A stretch of 29,571 nt of DNA from Sphingomonadaceae bacterium (GCA_004282995.1 SHLU01000002.1:1-29571); one strand, 5' to 3'; shown: positions 1 through 8,129, numbered from the stretch's first letter. Made by a program: numbers and translations. Notes: generated from the letters alone by a model not told the origin.

Positions 1-74
1 TGGAGCGGGTAAGGGGAATCGAACCCCTCTAGCCAGCTTGGAAGGCTGGAGCATTACCACTATGCTATACCCGC
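1..74 (-). tRNA. tRNA-Gly (anticodon TCC)
   Basis: Read on the minus strand, this folds as a complete tRNA with a 7-bp acceptor stem (GCGGGTA paired with TACCCGC), a T arm containing GGTTCGATTCC and an encoded 3' CCA. The anticodon stem is CCAGC/GCTGG around the loop CTTCCAA, giving anticodon TCC, which reads GGA and GGG glycine codons. The 3' end lies at the window edge, so nothing downstream can be judged. The gene upstream in its own direction is the LuxR-type regulator on the same strand, 58 bases away. Confidence 0.97.
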
Positions 75-92
75 GTTTCCAGCGTAAAAGCG

Positions 93-121
93 CCTTTCAC
101 CCATCGAACGGGATTCGTCAA
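93..121 (-). promoter_or_regulatory. Candidate promoter of tRNA-Gly
   Basis: On the minus strand, TTGACG (121-116) is followed after 17 bases by GAAAGG (98-93), and the mature tRNA starts 18 bases further on. The -35 matches consensus at five of six positions but the -10 is poor. The spacing to the tRNA resembles that at tRNA-Thr later in the window. This is an inference from motif and spacing; readthrough from the regulator gene is possible instead. Confidence 0.35.
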
Positions 122-132
122 CATCGCCTTGC

Positions 133-1215
133 TCAACTTAGCGCGACGATGCTGGCCAGCACTAGTCGCACGAGGTCGGCCTGCCCTCTCGTCCCTGTCT
201 TCGCATAAACGCGTTTCGAATAAAGCCGGGCGGTTTCAACGGTCAGGCCAAGCTGGCCGGCTGCCTCGGCAATTTTTACGCCGCGGCTGATCAGCAAAGC
301 AAGTTGCGCTTCCTTCGCGGTCAGACCGAACAGGTCCTGCAACTGCGCGCTGCGTTCGGTGCTGGTTGGCTGCTCGCCATGAACATAGGCCGCTACCATT
401 GGTAGCGAACCGGCCCGCTCAGAGGGCCGGGTCGTCAGCAACATGTCGAGCCATGGCTCGTCCGAGAGGTGGATCGCACGCGACCCCGCCTCGCCCCGCG
501 CGACTTGTTCGAGATAGCGCCTCAGCGCTCCTTGTGCGCTGCGTAACTCGGGCACCAGGCAGCCGGTTGAACTGCGCTGCACTGCGCGCCGTTGACGCAG
601 CAATAGCCCGGCTTCCTCGCTATGGACGACGATAGCCCCGCGCGTATCGAGAACGAACCAGGCGAAGTTGAGCCGCCGGACGGCTTCCCCGGCGATACCC
701 GCGCGCAAGCGTTCCTGTTCCAGTGCTCTCCATGTACGCAGGGCAATCTCCAGATGGTCGGCCAGCATGGCCAGCAAGGAGACATCGGCACCCGTGAAAT
801 CATCCAAGCGCTGCCCTGCCAGCAGCAGCAGCGACGCGCCTCCCGGTTCGTCGACGCGCACCATCCGAGCATGGTCGAGCCCAAGCCCCTCAAGGGCACG
901 GTCGAGCGCCGCGCGCTGCGGGAGCGAGACATGGTCCCGGCTTTCCCCGCGCGAGAACACCCGCTTGGCTCGCAGCGGGCCATCCCTGTCGGCGAGACGC
1001 GCCATGTCGGCGTCTTCCACCACTTCCGGGGGCTTGGCCGGGGCCAGTTGCAGCACCCCACCGCCGGCATCCCCCGTGGCAACGAACAGCAGCACCTCAC
1101 GCGCCCCCAGCCGACGCCGCAGCGCGATGAGGAACTCCTGCCAAGGATCGCTCGCCAGAGTGCCGCGGTGAAGTAACGCGACGAGGTCCTGCGCCTCAAG
1201 AAGTGTAACCGCCAT
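133..1215 (-). CDS. LuxR/NarL-type HTH transcriptional regulator
   Basis: A 360-aa cytoplasmic regulator. The last ~63 residues (298-360) form a LuxR/NarL-type helix-turn-helix: LTAKEAQLALLISRG, then the recognition region LTVETARLYSKRVYAKTG. The N-terminal half resembles a GAF-like sensor region. Residues ~180-290 (beginning LNFAWFVLDTRGAIV) resemble the PAS-like middle segment found in other sphingomonad LuxR proteins of this size. I see no receiver domain with a phospho-acceptor Asp, so it is probably not a classical response regulator; the ligand is unknown. It is divergent from cysD across 98 bases holding a perfect palindrome, so autoregulation and control of cysDNC are plausible but inferred. 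The ATG at 1215 is the only sensible start, with no other start codon before about residue 72. Its SD is poor (GGGAT about 10 bases upstream). Confidence 0.88.
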   Translation of the reverse strand: MAVTLLEAQDLVALLHRGTLASDPWQEFLIALRRRLGAREVLLFVATGDAGGGVLQLAPAKPPEVVEDADMARLADRDGPLRAKRVFSRGESRDHVSLPQRAALDRALEGLGLDHARMVRVDEPGGASLLLLAGQRLDDFTGADVSLLAMLADHLEIALRTWRALEQERLRAGIAGEAVRRLNFAWFVLDTRGAIVVHSEEAGLLLRQRRAVQRSSTGCLVPELRSAQGALRRYLEQVARGEAGSRAIHLSDEPWLDMLLTTRPSERAGSLPMVAAYVHGEQPTSTERSAQLQDLFGLTAKEAQLALLISRGVKIAEAAGQLGLTVETARLYSKRVYAKTGTRGQADLVRLVLASIVALS

Positions 1216-1219
1216 TGCG

Positions 1220-1250
1220 ATAATATCCCATATGGGAACTGTAGCGGCAA
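1220..1250 (-). promoter_or_regulatory. Promoter with 12-bp palindromic operator, luxR-type gene / cysD
   Basis: The gap contains the perfect palindrome TCCCATATGGGA at 1226-1237. On the minus strand it abuts a good -10, TATTAT (1225-1220), and lies inside a 19-base spacer below TTGCCG (1250-1245). If this promoter is used, transcription would begin at or within the regulator ATG, giving a nearly leaderless mRNA. The half-site TCCCAT resembles the NarL-family heptamer (TACYNMT), which suits a NarL-type HTH protein. I found no convincing -10/-35 pair for cysD on the plus strand, consistent with an activator-dependent promoter. The palindrome is seen; the binding protein is inferred. Confidence 0.5.
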
Positions 1251-1313
1251 GCCCGTCCTGTCATGCGCAGTGCTTCATTTTCTTCGCAGCCCCCGAGAGA
1301 TCGAGAAACCGCC

Positions 1314-2225
1314 ATGCGCCGCCTGACCCATCTCCAACGGCTCGAAGCCGAAAGCATCCACATCATGCGCGAAGTGGTGTCCGAGGCCGCGAAGCCGGTA
1401 ATGCTCTATTCGATCGGCAAGGACTCGGCGGTGATGCTGCATCTCGCCAAAAAGGCATTCTACCCGTCGCCACCACCATTTCCCTTGCTGCACGTCGATA
1501 CGACATGGAAATTCAAGGACATGTACGACCTGCGTGAGCGCTCGGCCCAGCAGGCCGGGATGGAATTGCTGGTGTGGCAGAATCCGGAAGCGAAGGAGCG
1601 TGACATCAACCCCTTCGACCACGGGCCGTTGCATACCGATATGTGGAAGACCGAGGGGCTCAAGCAGGCGCTCGACCACTATGGATTCGATGCCGCTTTT
1701 GGCGGCGCCCGCCGGGACGAGGAGAAGAGCCGGGCCAAGGAGCGCATATTCTCCTTCCGCACTGCCAGCCACGGCTGGGACCCCAAGTACCAGCGTCCTG
1801 AATTGTGGAATGTCTATAACGCCCGCAAATCCAAGGGTGAGAGCATCCGCGTTTTCCCGCTGTCCAACTGGACCGAGCTCGACATCTGGCAATACATCAT
1901 GGCCGAGAATATCGAGATCGTACCGCTCTATTTCGCCGCGCCGCGCCCGACCTACATCCACGAAGGCGGACTGTTCATGGCCGATGATATCGATCGGTTG
2001 GAACAGGTCATGGGCAAGAAGCCCGAGATCACCGAACGCTCGGTCCGGTTCCGAACGCTCGGTTGCTTCCCGCTGACGGGGGCGGTCGAAAGCGAGGCTT
2101 CGACCCTGGCCGAAGTGGTTCAGGAAATGCTGCTGACCACCACCAGCGAACGCCAGGGGCGTGTCATCGACCAGGACGAAGGTGGAGCCGGGATGGAGAA
2201 AAAGAAGCAGGAGGGATATTTCTGA
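1314..2225 (+). CDS. cysD: Sulfate adenylyltransferase small subunit CysD
   Basis: A 303-aa protein that activates sulfate to adenosine 5'-phosphosulfate with the GTPase subunit CysN, the first step of assimilatory sulfate reduction. The PP-loop of the ATP-pyrophosphatase fold is SIGKDS (residues 33-38). Further family signatures are PFPLLHVDTTWKF, FGGARRDEEKSRAKERIFSFR and the C-terminal RFRTLGCFPLTGAVES. Length matches E. coli CysD (~302 aa). An ATG at 1263 would add 17 residues but lacks a ribosome site; the ATG at 1314 follows GAGAGATCGAGAAA and begins the family-typical MRRLTHLQRLEAESIHI. The stop overlaps the cysN start (TGATG), indicating translational coupling. Confidence 0.96.
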   Translation: MRRLTHLQRLEAESIHIMREVVSEAAKPVMLYSIGKDSAVMLHLAKKAFYPSPPPFPLLHVDTTWKFKDMYDLRERSAQQAGMELLVWQNPEAKERDINPFDHGPLHTDMWKTEGLKQALDHYGFDAAFGGARRDEEKSRAKERIFSFRTASHGWDPKYQRPELWNVYNARKSKGESIRVFPLSNWTELDIWQYIMAENIEIVPLYFAAPRPTYIHEGGLFMADDIDRLEQVMGKKPEITERSVRFRTLGCFPLTGAVESEASTLAEVVQEMLLTTTSERQGRVIDQDEGGAGMEKKKQEGYF

Positions 2226-4150
2226 TGTCCGAGACGACCGGAAAAGACCCCGTTTACGAAGTCGACAGCCTGATCGCCGAAGACATCGAAGCCTATCTCG
2301 ACCAGCACCAGAACAAGGGGCTTCTGCGATTCATAACCTGTGGCAGCGTGGACGACGGGAAGTCGACCCTGATCGGCCGCCTGCTGTATGATTCCAAGAT
2401 GATCTTCGAGGACCAGTTGGCCTCGCTCGAAGCCGATTCAAAGCGCGTTGGTACGCAAGGCCAGGAGATCGATTTTGCCCTTCTGGTAGATGGACTGGCT
2501 GCCGAGCGCGAGCAGGGCATCACCATCGACGTCGCCTACCGCTTTTTCTCGACCGAGAAGCGCAAGTTCATCGTCGCCGATACGCCCGGCCACGAGCAAT
2601 ATACCCGCAACATGGTCACCGGAGCCTCGACCGCAGATCTCGCGGTGATCCTCGTCGACGCGCGCAAGGGCGTACTGGTTCAGACCAAGCGTCACTCGAC
2701 CATCGCCCATTTGCTCGGCATCCGGCATCTGGTGCTGGCGGTCAACAAGATGGATCTGGTCGAATACAGCCAGGAGGTTTTCGACCAGATCGTGTCCGAT
2801 TACGGTGATTTCGCCAAGGAGCTCGGGATCAAGGAATTCACCGCAATCCCGCTGTCGGGCTTTCGCGGCGATAACATCACTGCCGCCCCCTCGGCCAACA
2901 CTCCGTGGTATGGCGGGCCAAGCTTGATCGACCATCTCGAAACGGTCGAGATTGCCAATGTCGCGGCGCAAAAGCGTTCGTTCCGGATGCCGGTGCAATG
3001 GGTCAATCGCCCCAACCTCGACTTCCGCGGATTCGCTGGCCTGATCACCGATGGGACGATCCAACCGGGAGATGCCGTGCGCGTGGTGCCTTCGGGCAGG
3101 ACCAGCACAGTCAAATCGATCGTGACCATGGGCGGCGAGCTCGACGAGGCTGTCGCGGGCCAGTCCGTAACCATCAGGCTGGACGACGAGATCGACTGCT
3201 CACGAGGCGACATGATCGCGGCAGCCGACAATCCGCCGCAGGCGTCCGACCAATTCGAGGCCACACTCGTCTGGATGAGCGAAGAGGCGATGAAACCGGG
3301 CCGTGCCTATTGGCTCAAGCTCGGCACGCAGAATGTCTCGGCCAGCGTGCAGGTCCCCAAGTACGAATTGAACGTCAACACTCTCGATCATCTCGCTGCC
3401 AAGACGCTTGAGCTCAACTCCATCGGCGTCGCCGAGGTCCACACCGACAAGCCGATCGTGTTCGAACCCTATGCCACCAGCCGTGCGCTGGGCGGTTTCA
3501 TCCTGATCGACAAGATCACCAATGCCACTGTCGCTGCGGGCATGCTCAACTTCAGCCTGCGCCGCGCCGACAATGTTCACTGGCAGCCCACCACCATCAC
3601 CCGCGAGCATCACGCGGCGATGAAAAACCAGACACCGCGCCTGCTATGGTTCACCGGCCTTTCGGGTTCGGGCAAGTCGACCATCGCCAATGCGGTCGAG
3701 GCCAGGCTCAACCTGATGAACAGGCACACTTTCCTGCTCGACGGCGACAATGTGCGGCACGGGCTCAACAAGGATCTGGGATTCACCGAGGCCGATCGGA
3801 TCGAGAACATCCGTCGGGTCGGCGAGGTCGCGCGGCTGATGGTCGATGCCGGCCTTATCGTGATGACCGCCTTTATCAGTCCGTTCCGGGCCGAACGGCA
3901 GATGGTGCGCGAGATGTTCGACGACGACGAGTTCATCGAGATTTTCGTCGACACTCCGCTTGAAGTGGCTGAACGGCGCGATGTGAAGGGTCTTTACAAA
4001 AAGGCCCGCGCTGGCGAGCTCAAGAATTTCACCGGGATCGACAGTCCCTACGAGGAACCGCACAGTGCGGAGATTCGCGTGAACACGGTCGAGATGTCCG
4101 TCGAAGAAGCTGCTGAACACATCATCGCGCAAATCCTGCCGCTCAAGTAA
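2225..4150 (+). CDS. cysNC: Bifunctional sulfate adenylyltransferase GTPase subunit / APS kinase CysNC
   Basis: A 641-aa fusion. The N-terminal two thirds is the CysN GTPase: P-loop GSVDDGKST (40-48), DTPGHEQYT (from 119) and NKMD (174-177), followed by EF-Tu-like beta-barrel domains. The C-terminal ~180 residues are APS kinase (CysC): P-loop GLSGSGKST (478-486), DGDNVRHGL and the FISPFRAERQ segment with the family Ser. It couples GTP hydrolysis to APS formation and then phosphorylates APS to PAPS. The start at 2225 follows a strong AGGAGGG and overlaps the cysD stop by one base; an in-frame TTG at 2063 lies inside cysD and is rejected. The CysN-CysC fusion is common in alphaproteobacteria. 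No PAPS/APS reductase or sulfite reductase gene lies in the window. Confidence 0.96.
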   Translation: MSETTGKDPVYEVDSLIAEDIEAYLDQHQNKGLLRFITCGSVDDGKSTLIGRLLYDSKMIFEDQLASLEADSKRVGTQGQEIDFALLVDGLAAEREQGITIDVAYRFFSTEKRKFIVADTPGHEQYTRNMVTGASTADLAVILVDARKGVLVQTKRHSTIAHLLGIRHLVLAVNKMDLVEYSQEVFDQIVSDYGDFAKELGIKEFTAIPLSGFRGDNITAAPSANTPWYGGPSLIDHLETVEIANVAAQKRSFRMPVQWVNRPNLDFRGFAGLITDGTIQPGDAVRVVPSGRTSTVKSIVTMGGELDEAVAGQSVTIRLDDEIDCSRGDMIAAADNPPQASDQFEATLVWMSEEAMKPGRAYWLKLGTQNVSASVQVPKYELNVNTLDHLAAKTLELNSIGVAEVHTDKPIVFEPYATSRALGGFILIDKITNATVAAGMLNFSLRRADNVHWQPTTITREHHAAMKNQTPRLLWFTGLSGSGKSTIANAVEARLNLMNRHTFLLDGDNVRHGLNKDLGFTEADRIENIRRVGEVARLMVDAGLIVMTAFISPFRAERQMVREMFDDDEFIEIFVDTPLEVAERRDVKGLYKKARAGELKNFTGIDSPYEEPHSAEIRVNTVEMSVEEAAEHIIAQILPLK

Positions 4151-4218
4151 GCCCCGTTGACCCTGTCCTTTTTCAAACTGACACAGTTCCCCATTTAATC
4201 CGTCCCGGAGCTCGCCTG

Positions 4219-4953
4219 ATGACCGATGCCGATCTTGCCGCTGCCCTTGCCCATTCTGCGGGTCGCATCCTGTTGCAGGTGCGCGAGAGCGGTCTTGTCG
4301 AGGGCAAGGCGCTCGGGCAGGCAGGCGACCAGACCGCCAATCAGTTCCTCGTCCACGCGCTGATGCAGCAGCGGCCCGATGACGGGCTGCTGTCAGAGGA
4401 ATCGAAGGATACCAGGGATCGCCTGGGCAAGGACAGGGTCTGGATCATCGACCCGGTCGACGGGACGCGCGAATTCGGCGAGGCGCGCAGCGACTGGGCG
4501 GTGCACGTGGGCCTGGCCATCGGCGGCGAAGCGAAAGTCGGCGCGGTAGCACTGCCTGGGCTGGGTGAAGGCATTGTCCTTCGCTCAGACCAACCAACCA
4601 ACCTGCCCGAGATGGCGCAAACGCCGCGCATGGTTGTCAGCCGCACACGACCCGCTGCCGAGGCCTTGGCGGTGGCCGAGAAGATAGGTGCCGAATTGAT
4701 CCCGTTGGGGTCCGCCGGTGCCAAAGCGATGGCGGTGGTGCGCGGCGAGGCGGAGATTTATCTGCACTCGGGCGGACAGTATGAATGGGACAATTGCGCG
4801 CCGGTTGCGGTGGCCGAGGCCCATGGCCTGCATTGTTCGCGCATCGACGGAACGCCGCTGCGCTACAACCAGGCCGAAACCTATCTTCCCGACCTGCTGA
4901 TCTGCCGGCAGGAATGGGTGAAACGCGTTTTAACGGCATTGTCCGACATCTAG
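4219..4953 (+). CDS. cysQ: 3'(2'),5'-bisphosphate nucleotidase CysQ
   Basis: A 244-aa inositol-monophosphatase-fold enzyme expected to hydrolyse PAP (and PAPS) to AMP (APS), clearing the inhibitory by-product of PAPS use. Metal-binding signatures are visible: SEES (59-62), WIIDPVDGTREF (75-86), and EWDNCAPVAVA in place of the commoner WDxAA-type C-terminal motif. Its position 68 bases behind cysNC supports CysQ rather than a true inositol monophosphatase. GGAG sits 9 bases before the ATG. TTTAAT at 4194-4199 could be the -10 of a separate weak promoter, but no good -35 goes with it. The TAG stop interlocks with that of the convergent OmpA-like gene (shared CTAG, 4950-4953). Confidence 0.92.
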   Translation: MTDADLAAALAHSAGRILLQVRESGLVEGKALGQAGDQTANQFLVHALMQQRPDDGLLSEESKDTRDRLGKDRVWIIDPVDGTREFGEARSDWAVHVGLAIGGEAKVGAVALPGLGEGIVLRSDQPTNLPEMAQTPRMVVSRTRPAAEALAVAEKIGAELIPLGSAGAKAMAVVRGEAEIYLHSGGQYEWDNCAPVAVAEAHGLHCSRIDGTPLRYNQAETYLPDLLICRQEWVKRVLTALSDI

Positions 4954-5528
4954 TTTGCGGGTTCGCCGGCTGCATTTGGCTCCGGCGTAGTTTCGGGCGA
5001 AACCGTGACGCCTTCGGGCACTGCGAGGCGGACTACAACCCGGCGATTGGCCGCCCGCCCTACCTCGTTGGGGGAGCCATCGGGCAAGGCATTGGGCTGG
5101 ATCGGGTTCTGCTCGCCAAAGGCGATGACGGTGATGCGGTCCTCGGCCACTCCGTGCTCCATCAGCCATGCAGCCACGGCCTCGGCCCGTTGGCGCGACA
5201 CGCGCTGATTCACTTCGTCGCGACCGCCGGCATCGCTATGGCCGCCGAGGATGATCGGCACATTTTCGCGCTGCTGACGTGACTGCATGAGTTCCTCAAG
5301 CGCAGACACAGCCTTGTCATCGAGTTCGACGCCGCCATCCGGGAAACCGATGGTAACGTCCAGTGGTTCGAGCGGGATCTCGGCGGCTTCTTCGATGTCA
5401 GCGCGGATAATCGACACAGGTTCGGTGGGTGTCGGGGTCGCACGTTCAGGCGGGTTCTCGGCCGGGTCGGACTGGCCGCCGCAGGCAGCCAGCAGAAGCA
5501 GGAGGGCTGGGATCGCTCGGCGATTCAT
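4950..5528 (-). CDS. OmpA-family (Pal-like) outer-membrane lipoprotein
   Basis: A 192-aa predicted lipoprotein. The signal peptide MNRRAIPALLLLLAAC ends in a lipobox (LAAC, Cys16) followed by a Pro/Thr-rich linker. Residues ~60-170 are an OmpA-like peptidoglycan-binding domain: GGHSDAGGRDEVNQRVSRQRA, then ITVIAFGEQNP and GRAANRRVVVRL. It probably tethers the outer membrane to peptidoglycan. I chose the ATG at 5528 because TCTGGAG lies just upstream and gives a clean signal peptide. An ATG at 5552 would add eight residues and overlaps the antiporter stop as ATGA, so coupling to the antiporter is possible either way. No terminator separates it from convergent cysQ. The domain is clear; the specific role is unknown. 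Confidence 0.85.
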   Translation of the reverse strand: MNRRAIPALLLLLAACGGQSDPAENPPERATPTPTEPVSIIRADIEEAAEIPLEPLDVTIGFPDGGVELDDKAVSALEELMQSRQQRENVPIILGGHSDAGGRDEVNQRVSRQRAEAVAAWLMEHGVAEDRITVIAFGEQNPIQPNALPDGSPNEVGRAANRRVVVRLAVPEGVTVSPETTPEPNAAGEPAN

Positions 5529-5548
5529 CGGGTGGTCTCCAGAGATTC

Positions 5549-7417
5549 TCATGCCGGCTGCGCGTCCGGTCCGCGCGTGCCCGGCTTGCGGGCGGCGCTC
5601 TCTTCCGGTGTACGCGTCTGCGGCGGTACGAAGGATATTACGGTGTCGCCCGAGCGCGGCTCAGGGCGGGCGGCATGGGTGAAGAAGCGCATGGTTCCGG
5701 TTTCGCGCAATAGCATCAGCAGGTGTGCGTCTTCCGGCAGGTCGCGCATTGCGTCTTCGAAAGTATATTCACCGGTCAGCCGAGTTCTGCGGAAGACCCA
5801 TCCCTGCTGCTGGCGCTCGTGCACGTCGGAAACGCCGAACCCGCTTTCAAACAGGGCCCGGCCGCGCAGGCTTTCGGGCAGTGCGCGGTGATCGTCGTCG
5901 GCCGATTCGCCGAGTTGGTAGACACTGTCGCGACCAATTTCGTGCGCGAACTCATTGCATACGAGCGCGTTGTAAGCCTCGTTGTCAGTCGCCGCGACCA
6001 GCACCTGGTAAGGAGAAAGATCGAGATTGTGCTCGGTCGCCTCGTTGAGGATCTCGCCGTGATAATACGGAATGCCCTCGCGCCTGGCCGGAGCAAGCCT
6101 CTGCCAGCTCGGGTCGACCACGATGACAGGGGTCTTGCGCGTCTGCATCTGCTTGGCCAGCGCGATGGTCCACGGCGTACTGCCAACAATCAGCAGGCCA
6201 GGCCGGCTCTCGCCCTTGATCTTGAGCAGCTGGGCGACAAATTCGACCGAGAAACCGTGCGCGACGATGGTCGCGACAACGACCGCGAAGCTCAGCCCGA
6301 TAAGCACATTGCCGTCGGCATAGCCGAGCTCGCTCAACCGGAGCGCGAACAAGCCCGAGATGGCCACCAGCACGATACCGCGCGGGGCGATCCAGGCGAC
6401 GAACAACCGCTCGTTCCACGGCACCGAACTGCCGAGCATGCTGATCAGCACCGTTGCGGGACGCACGAAGAACAACAGCACTGCGAGGAAGGCAGCGAAA
6501 CGCCAGTTGACGTATTGCAGGTCCTCGGCCTGCAGGCTCGATGCGAGGACGATGAAAATGCCCGAGACGAGCAGAATTGCGATGTTCTCCTTGAACGGGT
6601 GGATGCTGCGCAAGGACGAAACGTTCATGTTGGCCAGTGCGATTCCCATCACCGTAACCGCGACGAGGCCGGCTTCGTGCTCGATCTTGTTGCACAGTAC
6701 GAACACGCCGATCACGGTAATGAACAGCACCGGGACCTTAAGGTATTCGGGGATCGCGCCGCGCGGGAACAGGTAGGCGACAGCCTTGGCGGCGCCATAT
6801 CCAATCAATCCGGAAAGAAACGCTGCAATAATCAGTGGCGGGACAACTTCGAACAGCGAAGCACCGGGACTCTCGGCCACCTTGCGGAAATACTCGTAAG
6901 CGATGACAGCGCACAGGGCGCCGGTCGGATCGTTGACGATGCCTTCCCACTTGAGGATCGAGGCCGGTCGTGGCTGGATATTGGATTGTCGCAGCATCGG
7001 TATCACGACCGTCGGACCTGTCACGATCAATATGCCGCCGAACAGTATGGCCACGGGCCAGACCAGCCCGGCAACATAAAAACCGGCCAGCGCGCCGAGT
7101 AGCCAGCCGACCAGCACACCGATCGTGGCAAGTCGCCAGACAGCCGATCCCGAATGGCGCAATTCGCGTAGATCGAGGCTTAGCCCTCCTTCAAAAAGGA
7201 TCAGCGCCACGCCAATACCGATCATCGGCTCGAGCAGTGAGCCAAATGCAGCTTCCGGGTCGAGCAAGCGCATGTCGAAGGCGCCGAGTACCGGCCCCGC
7301 AATGAAACCGGCCAGCAGCATCAAGACGATTGCCGGCCAACCGGTCCGCCAGGCGATCCATTGCGCGCCAACACCGAGCACGCCGATCGTGGCGATCACT
7401 AGAGCCTGCGATTCCAT
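5549..7417 (-). CDS. CPA1-family cation:proton antiporter with C-terminal TrkA-like region
   Basis: A 622-aa inner-membrane protein. Residues 1-~395 hold about 12 hydrophobic segments of the Na+/H+ exchanger fold. The ion-binding motif is ND at 162-163 within VNDPTGALCA; ND is typical of electroneutral CPA1 exchangers. ILFEGGLSLDLREL and TGPTVVIPML are family blocks. Residues ~406-530 form a Rossmann-like TrkA-N/RCK-type region (LLIVGSTPWTIALAKQM, VIVVDPSWQRL, VLVAATDNEAYNALVCNEFA). The glycine motif is degenerate (VGSTPWT instead of GxGxxG), so nucleotide sensing may be altered or lost. It probably exchanges Na+ or K+ for H+; the cation cannot be told from sequence. It starts 83 bases after apt, with a weak ribosome site. 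Confidence 0.87.
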   Translation of the reverse strand: MESQALVIATIGVLGVGAQWIAWRTGWPAIVLMLLAGFIAGPVLGAFDMRLLDPEAAFGSLLEPMIGIGVALILFEGGLSLDLRELRHSGSAVWRLATIGVLVGWLLGALAGFYVAGLVWPVAILFGGILIVTGPTVVIPMLRQSNIQPRPASILKWEGIVNDPTGALCAVIAYEYFRKVAESPGASLFEVVPPLIIAAFLSGLIGYGAAKAVAYLFPRGAIPEYLKVPVLFITVIGVFVLCNKIEHEAGLVAVTVMGIALANMNVSSLRSIHPFKENIAILLVSGIFIVLASSLQAEDLQYVNWRFAAFLAVLLFFVRPATVLISMLGSSVPWNERLFVAWIAPRGIVLVAISGLFALRLSELGYADGNVLIGLSFAVVVATIVAHGFSVEFVAQLLKIKGESRPGLLIVGSTPWTIALAKQMQTRKTPVIVVDPSWQRLAPARREGIPYYHGEILNEATEHNLDLSPYQVLVAATDNEAYNALVCNEFAHEIGRDSVYQLGESADDDHRALPESLRGRALFESGFGVSDVHERQQQGWVFRRTRLTGEYTFEDAMRDLPEDAHLLMLLRETGTMRFFTHAARPEPRSGDTVISFVPPQTRTPEESAARKPGTRGPDAQPA

Positions 7418-7500
7418 GATATCTGCTTACGCCCCCAAAGGTCCCTTACGCAAACGAATGAACGAAGCCCGGTTTTTATCCCGACCCGCTGCGAATGCCC

Positions 7501-8037
7501 CTAATGCCCCGCGAAATCCATCAACGCATCAACCTGCACGTCGGCAGCACGAAGGCGATCTGCGCCTCCAAGCTCGGGCAAGTCAATCACGAACAACGCG
7601 TGACTGACCTCGGCCCCGGCGCGGCGCAGCAACTGGGCCGTCGCCAGCGCGGTTCCTCCGGTTGCGATCAGATCATCGACGATGACGACCTTCTGGCCCT
7701 GCTTGATCGCCCCAGGGTCGATTTCCAGCCGGTCGGTGCCGTATTCGAGGTCGTAATCGACGCCGATCGTCTCGACCGGCAGCTTCCCGGCCTTGCGCAC
7801 TGGGACAAAGCCAATGCCCAGGTCCACCGCGACCCCGGTGCCGAATATAAAGCCACGTGCTTCCATCCCGGCGATTGTTTGCGCGCCTGCCTGCTCCGCC
7901 TGGCGCGCCAGATGTTTGATGGTTGCCGCAAGCCCGGGGCCGTGGCTCAACAAGGTGGTGATGTCGCGAAACTGGATATTGGGCGCGGGGAAATCGGGCA
8001 CCGTCCGCACCAGCGCCTTGAGTTCTTCGACGGTCAT
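7501..8037 (-). CDS. apt: Adenine phosphoribosyltransferase
   Basis: A 178-aa cytosolic purine-salvage enzyme making AMP from adenine and PRPP. The PRPP-binding loop VVIVDDLIATGGTA (117-130) is intact, as are the family blocks PDFPAPNIQFRDITTLL, GMEARGFIFG and VPVRKAGKLP. The reading frame is open to an ATG at 8163, but that would run through the terminator hairpin behind petC. The ATG at 8037 has GGGAG about 8 bases upstream and gives the family-standard N-terminus (MTVEELKALVRTVPDFP). It follows the cytochrome bc1 operon on the same strand, an order common in alphaproteobacteria, although a hairpin lies between them. Confidence 0.95.
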   Translation of the reverse strand: MTVEELKALVRTVPDFPAPNIQFRDITTLLSHGPGLAATIKHLARQAEQAGAQTIAGMEARGFIFGTGVAVDLGIGFVPVRKAGKLPVETIGVDYDLEYGTDRLEIDPGAIKQGQKVVIVDDLIATGGTALATAQLLRRAGAEVSHALFVIDLPELGGADRLRAADVQVDALMDFAGH

Positions 8038-8061
8038 CGTGTGCTCCCGGCCCAATAGCAA

Positions 8062-8095
8062 AGCGCCCCTCGCATCACAGGGATGGAGGGGCGCT
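8062..8095 (-). terminator. Terminator hairpin after petC
   Basis: A 10-bp perfect inverted repeat, AGCGCCCCTC (8062-8071) and GAGGGGCGCT (8086-8095), has a further inner pairing CATC/GATG around ACAGG. On the minus strand it lies 34 bases past the petC stop and is followed by TTTGCTATT, a weak U-tract. It probably ends or attenuates the bc1 operon transcript before apt. The short T-run makes partial readthrough likely. Confidence 0.7.
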
Positions 8096-8129
8096 CTGAT
8101 GAAATTGCGATTTGCAAGCTGCGGACCGC

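Noticed and set aside
1..74. tRNA as an integration site for a mobile element
   Set aside because: No integrase gene, direct repeat of the tRNA end or compositional shift is visible in the neighbouring sequence; the other side lies outside the window.
5723..7102. 459-aa open frame antisense to the antiporter
   Set aside because: The composition is His/Asp/Arg/Gln-rich with no domain or ribosome site, while the opposite strand encodes a coherent membrane protein.
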